This document shows, piece after piece, positions 24,163 to 32,155 of a DNA stretch of 41,894 nt. Position 1 is the stretch's first letter. The number at the start of each line of letters is the position of its first letter. The stretch is taken from positions 4,336,508 through 4,378,401 of the forward strand of contig NZ_QXHD01000004.1 of assembly GCF_011009555.1 (NCBI RefSeq), read 5' to 3'. Source of the stretch: Adonisia turfae CCMR0081 (GTDB lineage Bacteria > Cyanobacteriota > Cyanobacteriia > Phormidesmidales > Phormidesmidaceae). The translations under genes and the position numbers were made by a program. The notes beneath the pieces are model-generated. The model was not told the DNA's origin and did not search any database. It saw nothing but the letters and a program-made list of their open reading frames with translations.

Positions 24163-24849
24163 CTAGATGCGGCCTTCCAAGCCCACAATACGTCCAGCTA
24201 GACGATCTAATGAAATTTCTGCTGCTTCAGCCACTTGCGGATGGCTATCCTTGGCCAAATATCGTAAGGCTGATGTCCCCTTCTCGCTAGGCATATTGCC
24301 TAAGGCTTCGGCTAATCGCTGGCGTACGAGCCAATCGTCAGATTGAGCAAACGCCAAAATTTCATCCAGGGCTTCTAGGTCACCGATTTCCCCAAAAGCA
24401 GCAATGGCCGCTTGTTGCAGAATCACCTCTGGGCTATGGAGAGCCTGAATCAGAGCATCATGGGCACGGGGATCTTTGAGATTGCCCAAGGATACCGCTG
24501 CACTAAAACGTACCAGCCAATCGGTGTCTTCATAGAACGAATGAATCAGGGGTTCAAATGCGCGGGGATCTTCCAAATAGCCCAAGGCACCTGCCGCATC
24601 TGCACGGATTCCATAGTCTGGATCAGACTCTAAGATTTTGACTAAAAGGGGAAAACTTTCGTCAGTCTGCTTCACACCCAACGCAAAAATTGCCATTGAG
24701 CGAACCTGCTGATTATCATCATCCAGAACCAACTTAATCAGCTCTAATGCATCCGGCCCCGGTACGTCTCGCAAAGCTGCCAGCGATAGCTTTTTATCTT
24801 TGAGATCGCCAGTTTTAAGTTTCTCAGCAAGAACGACGAGATCGAGCAT
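24163..24849 (-). CDS. HEAT-repeat protein (bilin-lyase-like / NblB-like)
   Basis: A 228-residue all-helical protein made of about six HEAT-like repeats of 31 residues. The units carry the repeated pattern VRxxAAxALGxLxDPRA (for example IRADAAGALGYLEDPRA and VRFSAAVSLGNLKDPRA). This type of protein is very common in cyanobacteria and includes phycobilin lyases (CpcE/PecE) and NblB, which helps take phycobilisomes apart under nutrient stress. Length and repeat style fit NblB better than CpcE, but no phycobiliprotein or cpcF-like gene is near, so the assignment is tentative. It converges with the deaminase gene, 39 bases apart. It has no signal peptide and so is probably cytoplasmic. Confidence 0.8.
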   Translation of the reverse strand: MLDLVVLAEKLKTGDLKDKKLSLAALRDVPGPDALELIKLVLDDDNQQVRSMAIFALGVKQTDESFPLLVKILESDPDYGIRADAAGALGYLEDPRAFEPLIHSFYEDTDWLVRFSAAVSLGNLKDPRAHDALIQALHSPEVILQQAAIAAFGEIGDLEALDEILAFAQSDDWLVRQRLAEALGNMPSEKGTSALRYLAKDSHPQVAEAAEISLDRLAGRIVGLEGRI

Positions 24850-25177
24850 GACATCGTTAGTAGGGTCTTATACGAAATTAATTATAGATAGGATTTTAAG
24901 TGTGTGGAACCATTAATGCTAGGCACTGGGTTTGATCCCATCACATTTTATAGGGCTGCGGTGAGCCCAATGCACACCTACATATCCTAAAAAAATATTA
25001 GGGTGAAGCAGCGAGTTCACTGTTTAAGGTTAAGGGGAATTTGATTAGAAAAGTGCGGAATTCCGAACAGGGTCTCTGAAGAAACCAATACAGAGAAATC
25101 ACAACCAGCGTTTTATACCCACGTTGGCCATTGGCTTTCTGACAGCACCTGTAATATTAGTTAAAGGACTCTGCACC
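24850..25177 (+). other. Gap with structured leader before the 35-aa gene
   Basis: This 328-base stretch separates the HEAT gene (minus) from a small basic gene (plus). Bases 24900-24978 can fold into a multibranch RNA: an outer stem GTGTG (24900-24904) / CACAC (24973-24977), extended by two wobble pairs; an inner hairpin TGGG/CCCA (24927-24940); and GGGCT/AGCCC (24953-24968). Further on are a 10-bp palindrome CGGAATTCCG (25056-25065) and TCTCTG/CAGAGA (25073-25096). I recognise no known RNA family. Confidence 0.35.
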
Positions 25178-25285
25178 ATGGCTTATTTGGCTCACAACAA
25201 ACGTAACAAACGTCGTAACCGCCATCGCTTTGCTCCTGCGCCCAATGGCAAGCCCAGACGTACACGTTCTGGCGGTGCTCGGTAA
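25178..25285 (+). CDS. Very basic 35-aa small protein
   Basis: ATG 25178 to TAA 25285 encodes 35 residues, MAYLAHNKRNKRRNRHRFAP followed by a Gly/Arg/Lys-rich tail ending SGGAR. About 13 of 35 residues are Lys or Arg and there is a single acid-free surface. AAAGGA lies 9 bases before the ATG. Such composition is that of small ribosome- or RNA-binding proteins (compare the size and charge of bTHX-like proteins, to which it has no clear sequence match). It precedes a Nif11-domain gene by about 130 bases on the same strand and has a long, structured leader. I do not recognise a family. Confidence 0.6.
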   Translation: MAYLAHNKRNKRRNRHRFAPAPNGKPRRTRSGGAR

Positions 25286-25417
25286 AATTTCTGTTTTTGT
25301 TAACATTAGCTGCGGGGCAGAGTTGTTATAGCTAGTGATGTGAATAGACCTTTTGGAGTATTAACTCGTGAGGGACTTTTCACTAGATCAATTGAACAAC
25401 CTACCCTAATGCTAACC

Positions 25418-25804
25418 ATGACTACCCATAATGTTCTGCAGTTTATGCAGAAAACCGCTGGCAATACCGCACTCCAGAAGCAGCTTGAGCAATTGCTTGG
25501 CTGCGGGGACGGCGACATTAGTTCCAGCGTCAACCTTGATCCCGAAGAATCGTTAGCCCTTAGCCAGCGGGCTCCTAAAGTGATTGAATTAGCCGCATCC
25601 ATGGGCTACCAGTTTTCTAACGATGAACTACTGTCAGTTATTGATGCATTTAGACAGCATCAAAATGGCACCCTGTCTGATGAAGATTTTGCCAATTTTC
25701 TAGGGATCAGATCAGGAGAAAGTGTACGCCCAGCCGTGCAGAATAACGTGAAGCGTCTTGCCAACTATCTATCTAAAACTTACTTGGGTGTACATCTGTC
25801 TTAA
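25418..25804 (+). CDS. Nif11-domain protein
   Basis: A 128-residue protein from ATG 25418, where the Nif11 domain begins (THNVLQFMQKTAGNTALQKQ, then ESLALSQRAPKVIELAASMG and YQFSNDELLSVI, to about residue 86). In-frame starts at 25340 and 25409 would add residues unlike the family. Nif11 domains occur next to nitrogen-fixation genes and as leader peptides of ribosomal peptide products. Here the tail (about 87-128, VQNNVKRLANYLSKTYLGVH) is charged and has no Cys/Ser/Thr-rich core or Gly-Gly cut site, and no modifying enzyme is nearby. It is therefore probably not a peptide precursor. Function unknown. Confidence 0.8.
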   Translation: MTTHNVLQFMQKTAGNTALQKQLEQLLGCGDGDISSSVNLDPEESLALSQRAPKVIELAASMGYQFSNDELLSVIDAFRQHQNGTLSDEDFANFLGIRSGESVRPAVQNNVKRLANYLSKTYLGVHLS

Positions 25805-26227
25805 CGATGCATCCCATCAGCACTGTCCAAATCGCCTGGGTTTTCAAAAGCAACGGTTGAAAGCTCAGGTTTCTTTATTGGTTTAAATAAGGAATGGAAC
25901 CGTCATGTAGCCTCAATAATGCCTAAACAATTCTCACTCTCATGAAAAAAGTGTTATGTCGTCACAACAAAATGAACAACAGAAAAAATTAGGCATAGAG
26001 AATATTTTTTTACGTAACACTGCCTTGAGAAACGTAACGACGCTGGATCAGAAATCCTACCTTCGTTAGAGTGTCATTGGACTATACATGGTCCTGATAT
26101 CGTAGCAGGCGATTACTCTAGCTAGTGTATGTAGGCTGAGTTTTCAAGGCTAATCACTCTGGATATGGTGAATCCCAGGGAAAGTCTATCGCCAGTCTCT
26201 TTTTAGAAGATTTTTGTCTATAGTGCA
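25805..26227. other. 423-base gap before the GH57 gene
   Basis: I see no convincing gene, RNA or repeat. A 37-codon frame from ATG 25956 lacks a ribosome-binding site and a recognisable product. The promoter of the GH57 gene should lie here, but I cannot place it. Confidence 0.5.
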
Positions 26228-28801
26228 GTGTCACATAACATGGTTAATTTCCATTCTGTGACGACATCATTCTCTGATAATCAAGGGTTGATGCCGTCGT
26301 CTGAGGTACTTTCATCTGAGGTGCCCTCGTCTGAAGTATATGTATGTGTTCATGGGCACTTTTATCAGCCGCCTCGAGAGAATCCCTCACTAGAAGTAGT
26401 TGAGCGACAGTCAGGTGCAGCCCCTTTCCATGATTGGAATGAACGGATTTTGCGTGAGTCCTATCGCCCTAATGCATTTGCCCGCATCATGGATCACCAG
26501 GGCCAGATACTGCAAATTATCAACAACTATGAGTTTATTAGTTTTAATATTGGCCCTACGCTGATGAGCTGGCTAGCTCGCCACGATATTGAAACATACC
26601 GACAAATTTTGGCCGCTGATAAACGTAGTTGCGATCGCAATAACGGCCACGGTAATGCCATTGCCCAAGTCTATAACCACATCATTCTGCCCCTGGCCAA
26701 CGAACGTGACAAGCTCACCCAGGTGCGATGGGGCATTGCAGATTTTCGTAAGCGATTTAATCGTGATCCCGAAGGCATGTGGCTGGCGGAGACAGCGATT
26801 GATCAAGATACACTGCGGGTCTTAATCCAAGAGGGCATTAAGTTCACCATTGTGGCTCCGTCCCAGGTACAGCGTTGTCGTCAGATGGCAACTGGGGATC
26901 AGGCCGCCGGAGAATGGCATCAGGTGGGTGGCGGCCAGATTGATCCCACCCGTCCCTATCGCTGTTTTGTGCCAGGTTTACCGGCAGGGCAAAACTACAT
27001 TGATATTTTTGTCTACGACGGGCCGATTTCTGGGGACATGGGCTTTAGTGATATTTTGCAATCGTCCCAGTCCTTTGCTGACCGCATCGGCCAGGCCATT
27101 CGTGGCGAGCGCAAAGGGGCTCAGTTAATTTCCGTCGCCACCGATGGAGAAACCTTTGGTCACCACCGTGGTGGGGCAGAACGTGCCTTAGCCTATGCTC
27201 TGCAACATGAGTTTATGGATCGGGGTTGGAATGTCATTAGCTATGCCCGGTATCTCAGCCTATTTCCCCCCACCTGGGAGTTGGAACTGAAACCGGTCAC
27301 GGCTTGGAGCTGTGCCCACGGTGTGGAGCGCTGGCAAAGTGACTGTGGCTGCGGTGGCGGTGGTGAGTGGCACCAACAATGGCGTGCCCCATTGCGTCAG
27401 GCCCTAGATTGGCTGAGGGATGAGCTGATCGAGATTTACGAAATTACTGGGGAAGATCTGTTTAAGGATGCTTGGGCGGCACGGGATAGCTATATCAATA
27501 TTATTTGCGATCGCACCCCCCTCACCATCGAACAATTTTTCGCCAAACATCAGCACCATGAGCTGACACAGGTTGAACGCACAGATGCTTTGTCTCTCTT
27601 AGAGATGCAGCGCCATGCCATGCTGATGTATACCAGCTGTGGTTGGTTCTTTGAAGAAATTTCCCGTCCAGAAGGCACCCAGGTGCTCCGTTACGCAGCC
27701 CGTGCCATTGAACTAGCGGAAGAAATCTGCGGTGAGTCGCTAGAAGAAGACTTTATTGCCAAGCTAGCCCTGGCCCCCAGCAATATCCCCCTATTTAGGG
27801 ATGGTGCTGGGGTTTATCGAGCCCAGGTACGCCCTGCCCGCATCAGTGTCGAGCAGGTGGTGGCCCACTACGCAATGTCCTCCTTGTTTCACACCTATCA
27901 CCGCGAACAGCGTCTGTACTGCCATACGCTAACGCACCAGGACTATCAAAAACAGACCATGGGAGCCCTCACCCTAGCCCTGGGTCAGGTGACCATTGTG
28001 TCAGAAATCACCCAGGCAAAGGGCTGTTATACCTTTGCCGTATGTCATCTAGGGGGCCAAGAATTCCTGTGTGGCATTCGCCCCTTCAAAAATCGAATTG
28101 CCTATGCCCGGGCTAAAGAAGCCGTACTCAGAATTTTTGCCCAGGGCAGCATTGTCCAGACAATTGATGCCATCCAGACTCAGTTTGGAGAGTACACCTT
28201 TAACTTACAACAGCTGTTTAGTGAAGAACGACAGCACATTATGCAGCTGCTGAGCCAAAATACCTTGGATCAGCTTAACCAGCTGTATACCCAAATTTAT
28301 CGGGAAAACTATGGCGTGCTCATGGCTTTTCATCGGGAAAGCATGGATGTTCCCCGAGAACTACAGGTAGCTGCCGAAATCACCCTTAGCCACCGTGTTA
28401 TCGACGTTTTACGACGTTTAGAACAAGACCTTAGTGATATTGACGAACACATTTTAGCCATCAGCACAGGCTATCTAGGGGAGCTAGAGGGTATCGCTAT
28501 TGAAGCCAATCATTTGCGATGTCACCTCACCCTACCCCAAGCGACACCGATTTTAGAGGGCTTAATCTTACAAGCTCTACGTCAAACATTGCAGATTGAA
28601 ACTGATGCGACGCATCAAGCCTGTACCCTCGCCGTCAATCCAATTGCTATTCAAGGCATTAAACGATTAATTGTCTTGGGAACTAACTTGGGACTCAATC
28701 TCAATTTAGAGCGATCCCAGGAGGTGTATTACAACTACGTACAACAATGCCCGCCCATACCCAGCCTAGGACAGGCACTGGGCATCGTAGAATCAGCGTA
28801 G
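26228..28801 (+). CDS. Glycoside hydrolase family 57 protein with DUF3536 region
   Basis: An 857-residue cytoplasmic protein, typical in length for the GH57/DUF3536 type. The GH57 domain (about 38-350) shows the HFYQPPREN region near residue 45, the nucleophile in MWLAET (Glu188) and the acid in TDGETFGHHRGG (Asp306). These enzymes hydrolyse or rearrange alpha-1,4-glucans; the specificity here is unknown. A cysteine-rich DCGCGGGGEWHQQWR (about 375-390) and a long alpha-helical DUF3536 region follow. The start is GTG 26228 or ATG 26240; neither has a strong ribosome-binding site. Residues 24-38 are three 5-residue repeats (SSEVL, SSEVP, SSEVY) outside the conserved domain, so translation may truly begin anywhere before them. 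No glycogen genes are adjacent. Confidence 0.88.
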   Translation: MSHNMVNFHSVTTSFSDNQGLMPSSEVLSSEVPSSEVYVCVHGHFYQPPRENPSLEVVERQSGAAPFHDWNERILRESYRPNAFARIMDHQGQILQIINNYEFISFNIGPTLMSWLARHDIETYRQILAADKRSCDRNNGHGNAIAQVYNHIILPLANERDKLTQVRWGIADFRKRFNRDPEGMWLAETAIDQDTLRVLIQEGIKFTIVAPSQVQRCRQMATGDQAAGEWHQVGGGQIDPTRPYRCFVPGLPAGQNYIDIFVYDGPISGDMGFSDILQSSQSFADRIGQAIRGERKGAQLISVATDGETFGHHRGGAERALAYALQHEFMDRGWNVISYARYLSLFPPTWELELKPVTAWSCAHGVERWQSDCGCGGGGEWHQQWRAPLRQALDWLRDELIEIYEITGEDLFKDAWAARDSYINIICDRTPLTIEQFFAKHQHHELTQVERTDALSLLEMQRHAMLMYTSCGWFFEEISRPEGTQVLRYAARAIELAEEICGESLEEDFIAKLALAPSNIPLFRDGAGVYRAQVRPARISVEQVVAHYAMSSLFHTYHREQRLYCHTLTHQDYQKQTMGALTLALGQVTIVSEITQAKGCYTFAVCHLGGQEFLCGIRPFKNRIAYARAKEAVLRIFAQGSIVQTIDAIQTQFGEYTFNLQQLFSEERQHIMQLLSQNTLDQLNQLYTQIYRENYGVLMAFHRESMDVPRELQVAAEITLSHRVIDVLRRLEQDLSDIDEHILAISTGYLGELEGIAIEANHLRCHLTLPQATPILEGLILQALRQTLQIETDATHQACTLAVNPIAIQGIKRLIVLGTNLGLNLNLERSQEVYYNYVQQCPPIPSLGQALGIVESA

Positions 28802-28838
28802 AATCAAGCCCGGAGGGAGCTTACCCAGCCTTTATCGC

Positions 28839-28877
28839 AGCCTTTATCGCTGATAAAGGCTTTATCGCTGATAAAGC
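28839..28877. terminator. Overlapping hairpins between convergent GH57 and PG-binding genes
   Basis: AGCCTTTATC (28839-28848), loop GCT, GATAAAGGCT (28852-28861) is a perfect 10-bp stem. A second, overlapping TTTATC-GCT-GATAAA (28861-28875) follows, and another CCTTTATCGC lies just before (28828-28837). The array runs into the last codons of the minus-strand gene. It probably ends transcription from both sides. Confidence 0.55.
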
Positions 28878-29473
28878 ACGCGAGCTTCAAATCCTAATCG
28901 GCGAGCTTCCCGCACTCGGGCAACCGCATCAGCATGACTGCCATAACGCCCAATGTTAATAAACTCACCCTGACGTACATAGTCTATGGTGGCATTGCCA
29001 AAGGATTGTTGAACTTGTCCTAACTTTCTACGTGACTCGATAACGGCAGCCACATAGGGCGTATCATCTCCCTGCTCATTGCCACCATTGCGACCATCTT
29101 CTACGACCACATCAACTGTATTGGGGTTGAGCCCCAGGATATCGAGGGTTTGTGGGCCAGCCACACCGGTCACCGGCAAATCGTACAGCTGCTGAAACTC
29201 TGCCACAGCAGCCTGGGTCATGGGGCCATAGGCACCATCGACCGGACCTGTTTCAATCCCGTTACGATTCAAAGCTTGTTGCAATGCAGCGACGGCCTCG
29301 CCCGAATCACCCGGCCCAAGGGAAGGTGTCGTCACGGACCGAGGCACCCCACTAGGACTAGGCAGTGGCGGTGGTCCTGGTGGGGGTGGTAAGCGCTGCT
29401 GAGCATTACCAGGCGACCCTAGAAGTAGAAAAATACTGCTAACGACGACAGCTGTCAGTAACTTAGGCATCAC
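28862..29473 (-). CDS. Exported peptidoglycan-binding protein with SPOR-like C-terminus
   Basis: A 203-residue protein with a signal peptide (about 1-24, cleavage near GNAQ), then a proline-rich linker (28-45). A PG_binding_1 domain (about 52-115; GDSGEAVAALQQALNRNG, DGAYGPMTQAAVAEFQ) is followed by a C-terminal SPOR-like domain (about 138-203; YVAAVI, GEFINIGRYGSHADAV). It should sit in the periplasm on the cell wall. The adjacent minus-strand gene (29642-30499) has the same layout with two binding domains, so they are paralogs, separated by 168 bases. It has no catalytic domain. Two adjacent ATGs give the start. Confidence 0.85.
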   Translation of the reverse strand: MMPKLLTAVVVSSIFLLLGSPGNAQQRLPPPPGPPPLPSPSGVPRSVTTPSLGPGDSGEAVAALQQALNRNGIETGPVDGAYGPMTQAAVAEFQQLYDLPVTGVAGPQTLDILGLNPNTVDVVVEDGRNGGNEQGDDTPYVAAVIESRRKLGQVQQSFGNATIDYVRQGEFINIGRYGSHADAVARVREARRLGFEARVLYQR

Positions 29474-29641
29474 AATAATCCCTGACTATAATGCGACAGA
29501 TGCTAACTCAGCGTACAAACAGCTGCTCAGCCATATACGCTCATGCCAGCTCAGTGGATATCAGTCCCGCTCAGCTGGATGGCGTATATATTAGCGGATG
29601 ATCACCGAAATTGTACTGATTAGCGTGGCAATCACTCCCAT

Positions 29642-30499
29642 TTAATCCCGCAGCACCCGTGCGTCATAACCAAGGTCACTGGCGAAATCAGCCCAAGTAC
29701 CAGCATCGGACTGGTCGAAAAAGCGTCCAATGCTGATATATTCGCCTAGATTATTCCGCTCCACCGTGGCATTGGGAAAATCTTCTTGAACCTTACTTAG
29801 CTGAGATGGGCCGGCAATAATCGCGGCAACATAACGTCCCCGAGGAGACCGACTACTGTCAGCATCACGAATAGAGCTGTCCCCAGTAGTACCGGCGCTA
29901 AATCCCATATCGATCAAGGTGGTTCGATCGGCAATGCCATCAACCGGTAGATCTGCTGTTCGCTCGTAGGTTCTGATCGCTTGCTCAGTCTGAGCGCCAT
30001 AAACACCATCTGCCTCCAGATTGAAGCCAAAGGTTCTGAGTACTCGCTGTAGAATTCGCACATCGTCTCGACTGGAAGCAGGCGTAATGCGATCAGAACT
30101 AATTGCCCCGTGCACAGGATGGGATAGGCCGACAGGTAAACGCGACAGGTCAACCCCGAGCAAATCTAAGGTTTCCGCATCAGCAATGCCGGTCACATCG
30201 AGACGGCGAATACGTTGGAACTGTCGTACTGCTTGGGTAGTGGCTGGACCATATACGCCATTGATGGCAACAGGAAACAACCCGATACTGTCTAGCTGTC
30301 GCTGTAGCTCTAGCACAGCAGGGCCCCGATCGCCTTCCCGAAGACGGAGCCGACTTTGGGCAATTAAAACAGACCCATCAAATCGGGTTGGAATCTGCGC
30401 CATAGAAGGCACACAGCTTAACAACCAGACACCCACAAGCAGCTTGACACTGAGGCGAGCAGTATGACGAATGGTGGGCAAAAAAACCGAAACGCTCAT
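29642..30499 (-). CDS. Exported protein with two peptidoglycan-binding domains and SPOR-like end
   Basis: 285 residues from ATG 30499 (AGGA 9 bases upstream); an earlier ATG at 30541 would put 14 residues before the signal peptide. The hydrophobic signal segment SVKLLVGVWLLSCVPSMAQ is followed by PG_binding_1 domain 1 (GDRGPAVLELQRQLDSIG; NGVYGPATTQAVRQFQ), domain 2 (SRDDVRILQRVLRTFGF; DGVYGAQTEQAIRTYE) and a SPOR-like end (RYVAAIIAGPSQL, GEYISIGRFFDQSDAG). The shared SPOR-like end with the gene at 28862 shows a common origin. Likely role: binding the cell wall in the periplasm; nothing indicates an enzyme. Confidence 0.85.
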   Translation of the reverse strand: MSVSVFLPTIRHTARLSVKLLVGVWLLSCVPSMAQIPTRFDGSVLIAQSRLRLREGDRGPAVLELQRQLDSIGLFPVAINGVYGPATTQAVRQFQRIRRLDVTGIADAETLDLLGVDLSRLPVGLSHPVHGAISSDRITPASSRDDVRILQRVLRTFGFNLEADGVYGAQTEQAIRTYERTADLPVDGIADRTTLIDMGFSAGTTGDSSIRDADSSRSPRGRYVAAIIAGPSQLSKVQEDFPNATVERNNLGEYISIGRFFDQSDAGTWADFASDLGYDARVLRD

Positions 30500-30541
30500 G
30501 GCTTGTTGTCCTAATGTCATCATTTCTAACAAATACAACAT

Positions 30542-31062
30542 CCGGCTAAGTGAAATTACGCCCAGATTTTCTCCGATATGCGCGATATGTCTATTAAATC
30601 ACCTGCCTAAGGAATATAAGCCTTCGTCAATATCAGCACGCATAATTACGTAAAAATATCAGCTATTTAAAGCTGGTATGGGGGCAATTTTGCCTTGGTG
30701 TGATCCTTGGACACCCACCTATGGTTTCAGGTGTTTTGTCCTAAGATTAGAACCAATCGATAAACGAATACTGGGAAAGCAATCGGTTTTAGCTACAATA
30801 AGCGGAAACAAAGCGTGAAAATTTGTAACACATTCCGGATTGAGCTATTTTAATTGGCTTAAGCGCTTGCCATCAATGCTCATATTTTCCAGCTGTTACC
30901 TCTAATAAAACCTGGTTCCAGCCTGGCATTCTTACAGCAAATAGGGCTAACCCATATTGTTCAACCTGCGACATGTGGCTGTAGTTGTCCCATGCCCTAT
31001 GTTTGTCGTATCTGGCTGTAACAAATCCTGATGTCCTCCTAGTCCTATCTCGCTAAGACCGT
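30542..31062. other. 521-base gap before the K+ channel gene
   Basis: Divergent spacer between a minus-strand peptidoglycan-binding gene and the plus-strand channel gene. I see only a small CAGCT/AGCTG dyad (30660-30675) and no reading frame with a ribosome-binding site. TATA-rich patches suit promoters, but none is convincing. Confidence 0.5.
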
Positions 31063-32013
31063 ATGCTAAAACCTCGACTTCGTCGTGCCTCAAGACGGCT
31101 ACTGCTGTACCGAGAACAACGTTACCCCAATATTGAGCGGATTGGGGTAACCCATTCCCATTGGGGAGACCTCTATCACATCTTACTGACCATTTCCTGG
31201 CCGGCTTTTATCATGCTGGTCAGCGGTTGCTATCTACTGGTGAATAGTCTGTTTGCCATGGCCTATGGTCTGGATGCGAATGCGATCGCAAACATTCGAG
31301 ATGGTCACTTTCAGGACTTATTTTTCTTCAGCGTTCAGACCATGGCCTCCATCGGCTACGGTGCCATGTACCCCACCAGTACATACACCCACTGGCTAGT
31401 GGTGATCGAGGCAATTTTTGGTGTGTTTTTCATCGCGGTCACTACGGGGCTGGTATTTGCCCGCTTCTCCCTGCCCACCGCTCGAATTCTATATAGTCGT
31501 GTCGCAGTGGTAGCCCCCTTTAATGGCGTCCCCACATTGATGTTTCGCACTGCCAATGAGCGCCGTAACTACATACTAGAGGCGCAGCTGTGGGTTACCC
31601 TCGTTCGGGATGAAACCACTGAAGAAGGTGAGTACATTCGCCGCTTCCACGATCTCCCCCTGGTCCGTTCCCATACACCCGTATTTAGCCTCTCCTGGAC
31701 CGCCATGCACCGCCTGACCAGCGATAGCCCATTCTATGGTGAAACCCCAGAAACATTACGCCAAAACCGAGCTGAGATTATTGTTACCCTCACCGGTTTA
31801 GATGAAACTTTATCCCAGACAATCCACGCACGCCACTCTTTCAGTGCATACGACATCTACTGGAATCATAAGTTCGTAGATATTATTTCAACCAATGATA
31901 AAGGTCGCTCTGTCGTGGACTACAATCATTTTCACTCGATTGAGCCCGTGGAACAACATAGTACAGCCCATCGAAATCCTCAAGAGCAACTCACCAGCTG
32001 GACATCCCATTAA
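31063..32013 (+). CDS. KirBac-type inward-rectifier K+ channel
   Basis: A 316-residue tetrameric potassium channel subunit. An N-terminal slide-helix region ends at HSHWGDLYHILLT, followed by the first membrane helix (about 38-64), the pore helix and selectivity filter TMASIGYG (93-100), and the second helix (about 109-133, ending FARF). The cytoplasmic immunoglobulin-like Kir domain occupies 140-290 (RILYSRVAVVAPFNGVPTLMFRTANERRN, FSLSWTAMHRL, TGLDETLSQTIHARHSF). The filter keeps the essential GYG, with Ser-Ile where many have Thr-Val/Ile. Related channels close on PIP2-like lipids. The gene is alone; a good terminator follows 49 bases after the stop. Confidence 0.93.
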   Translation: MLKPRLRRASRRLLLYREQRYPNIERIGVTHSHWGDLYHILLTISWPAFIMLVSGCYLLVNSLFAMAYGLDANAIANIRDGHFQDLFFFSVQTMASIGYGAMYPTSTYTHWLVVIEAIFGVFFIAVTTGLVFARFSLPTARILYSRVAVVAPFNGVPTLMFRTANERRNYILEAQLWVTLVRDETTEEGEYIRRFHDLPLVRSHTPVFSLSWTAMHRLTSDSPFYGETPETLRQNRAEIIVTLTGLDETLSQTIHARHSFSAYDIYWNHKFVDIISTNDKGRSVVDYNHFHSIEPVEQHSTAHRNPQEQLTSWTSH

Positions 32014-32061
32014 ACCAATAGGTGCCCCTGATACCTGAAGATTTGCCCCCTCACAGTAAAG

Positions 32062-32098
32062 GGCCAGAGGACATCATTGTTGTTGATGCCCTCTGGCC
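32062..32098 (+). terminator. Intrinsic terminator of the K+ channel gene
   Basis: GGCCAGAGG (32062-32070) pairs with CCTCTGGCC (32090-32098). After one mismatch CATCA (32072-32076) pairs with TGATG (32084-32088). A T-rich tail ends in TTTTT at about 32111-32115. It lies 49 bases past the stop codon. Confidence 0.75.
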
Positions 32099-32155
32099 TT
32101 AATACTCTGATTTTTAACCTGGGACCCCCTTATGGTTCCATTACAACGCTTTTGC

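Noticed and set aside
24921..24945. tRNA-like T-arm (GGGTTTGATCCC)
   Set aside because: The loop is six bases, the stem four, and no acceptor or anticodon arm can be built around it.
25418..25804. Ribosomal peptide (lanthipeptide-like) precursor
   Set aside because: The Nif11 domain is present, but the tail has no Cys/Ser/Thr-rich core and no double-glycine site, and no modifying or export enzyme is nearby.
25956..26069. Small ORF of 37 codons before the GH57 gene
   Set aside because: No ribosome-binding site, no recognisable composition, and it lies in an AT-rich spacer.
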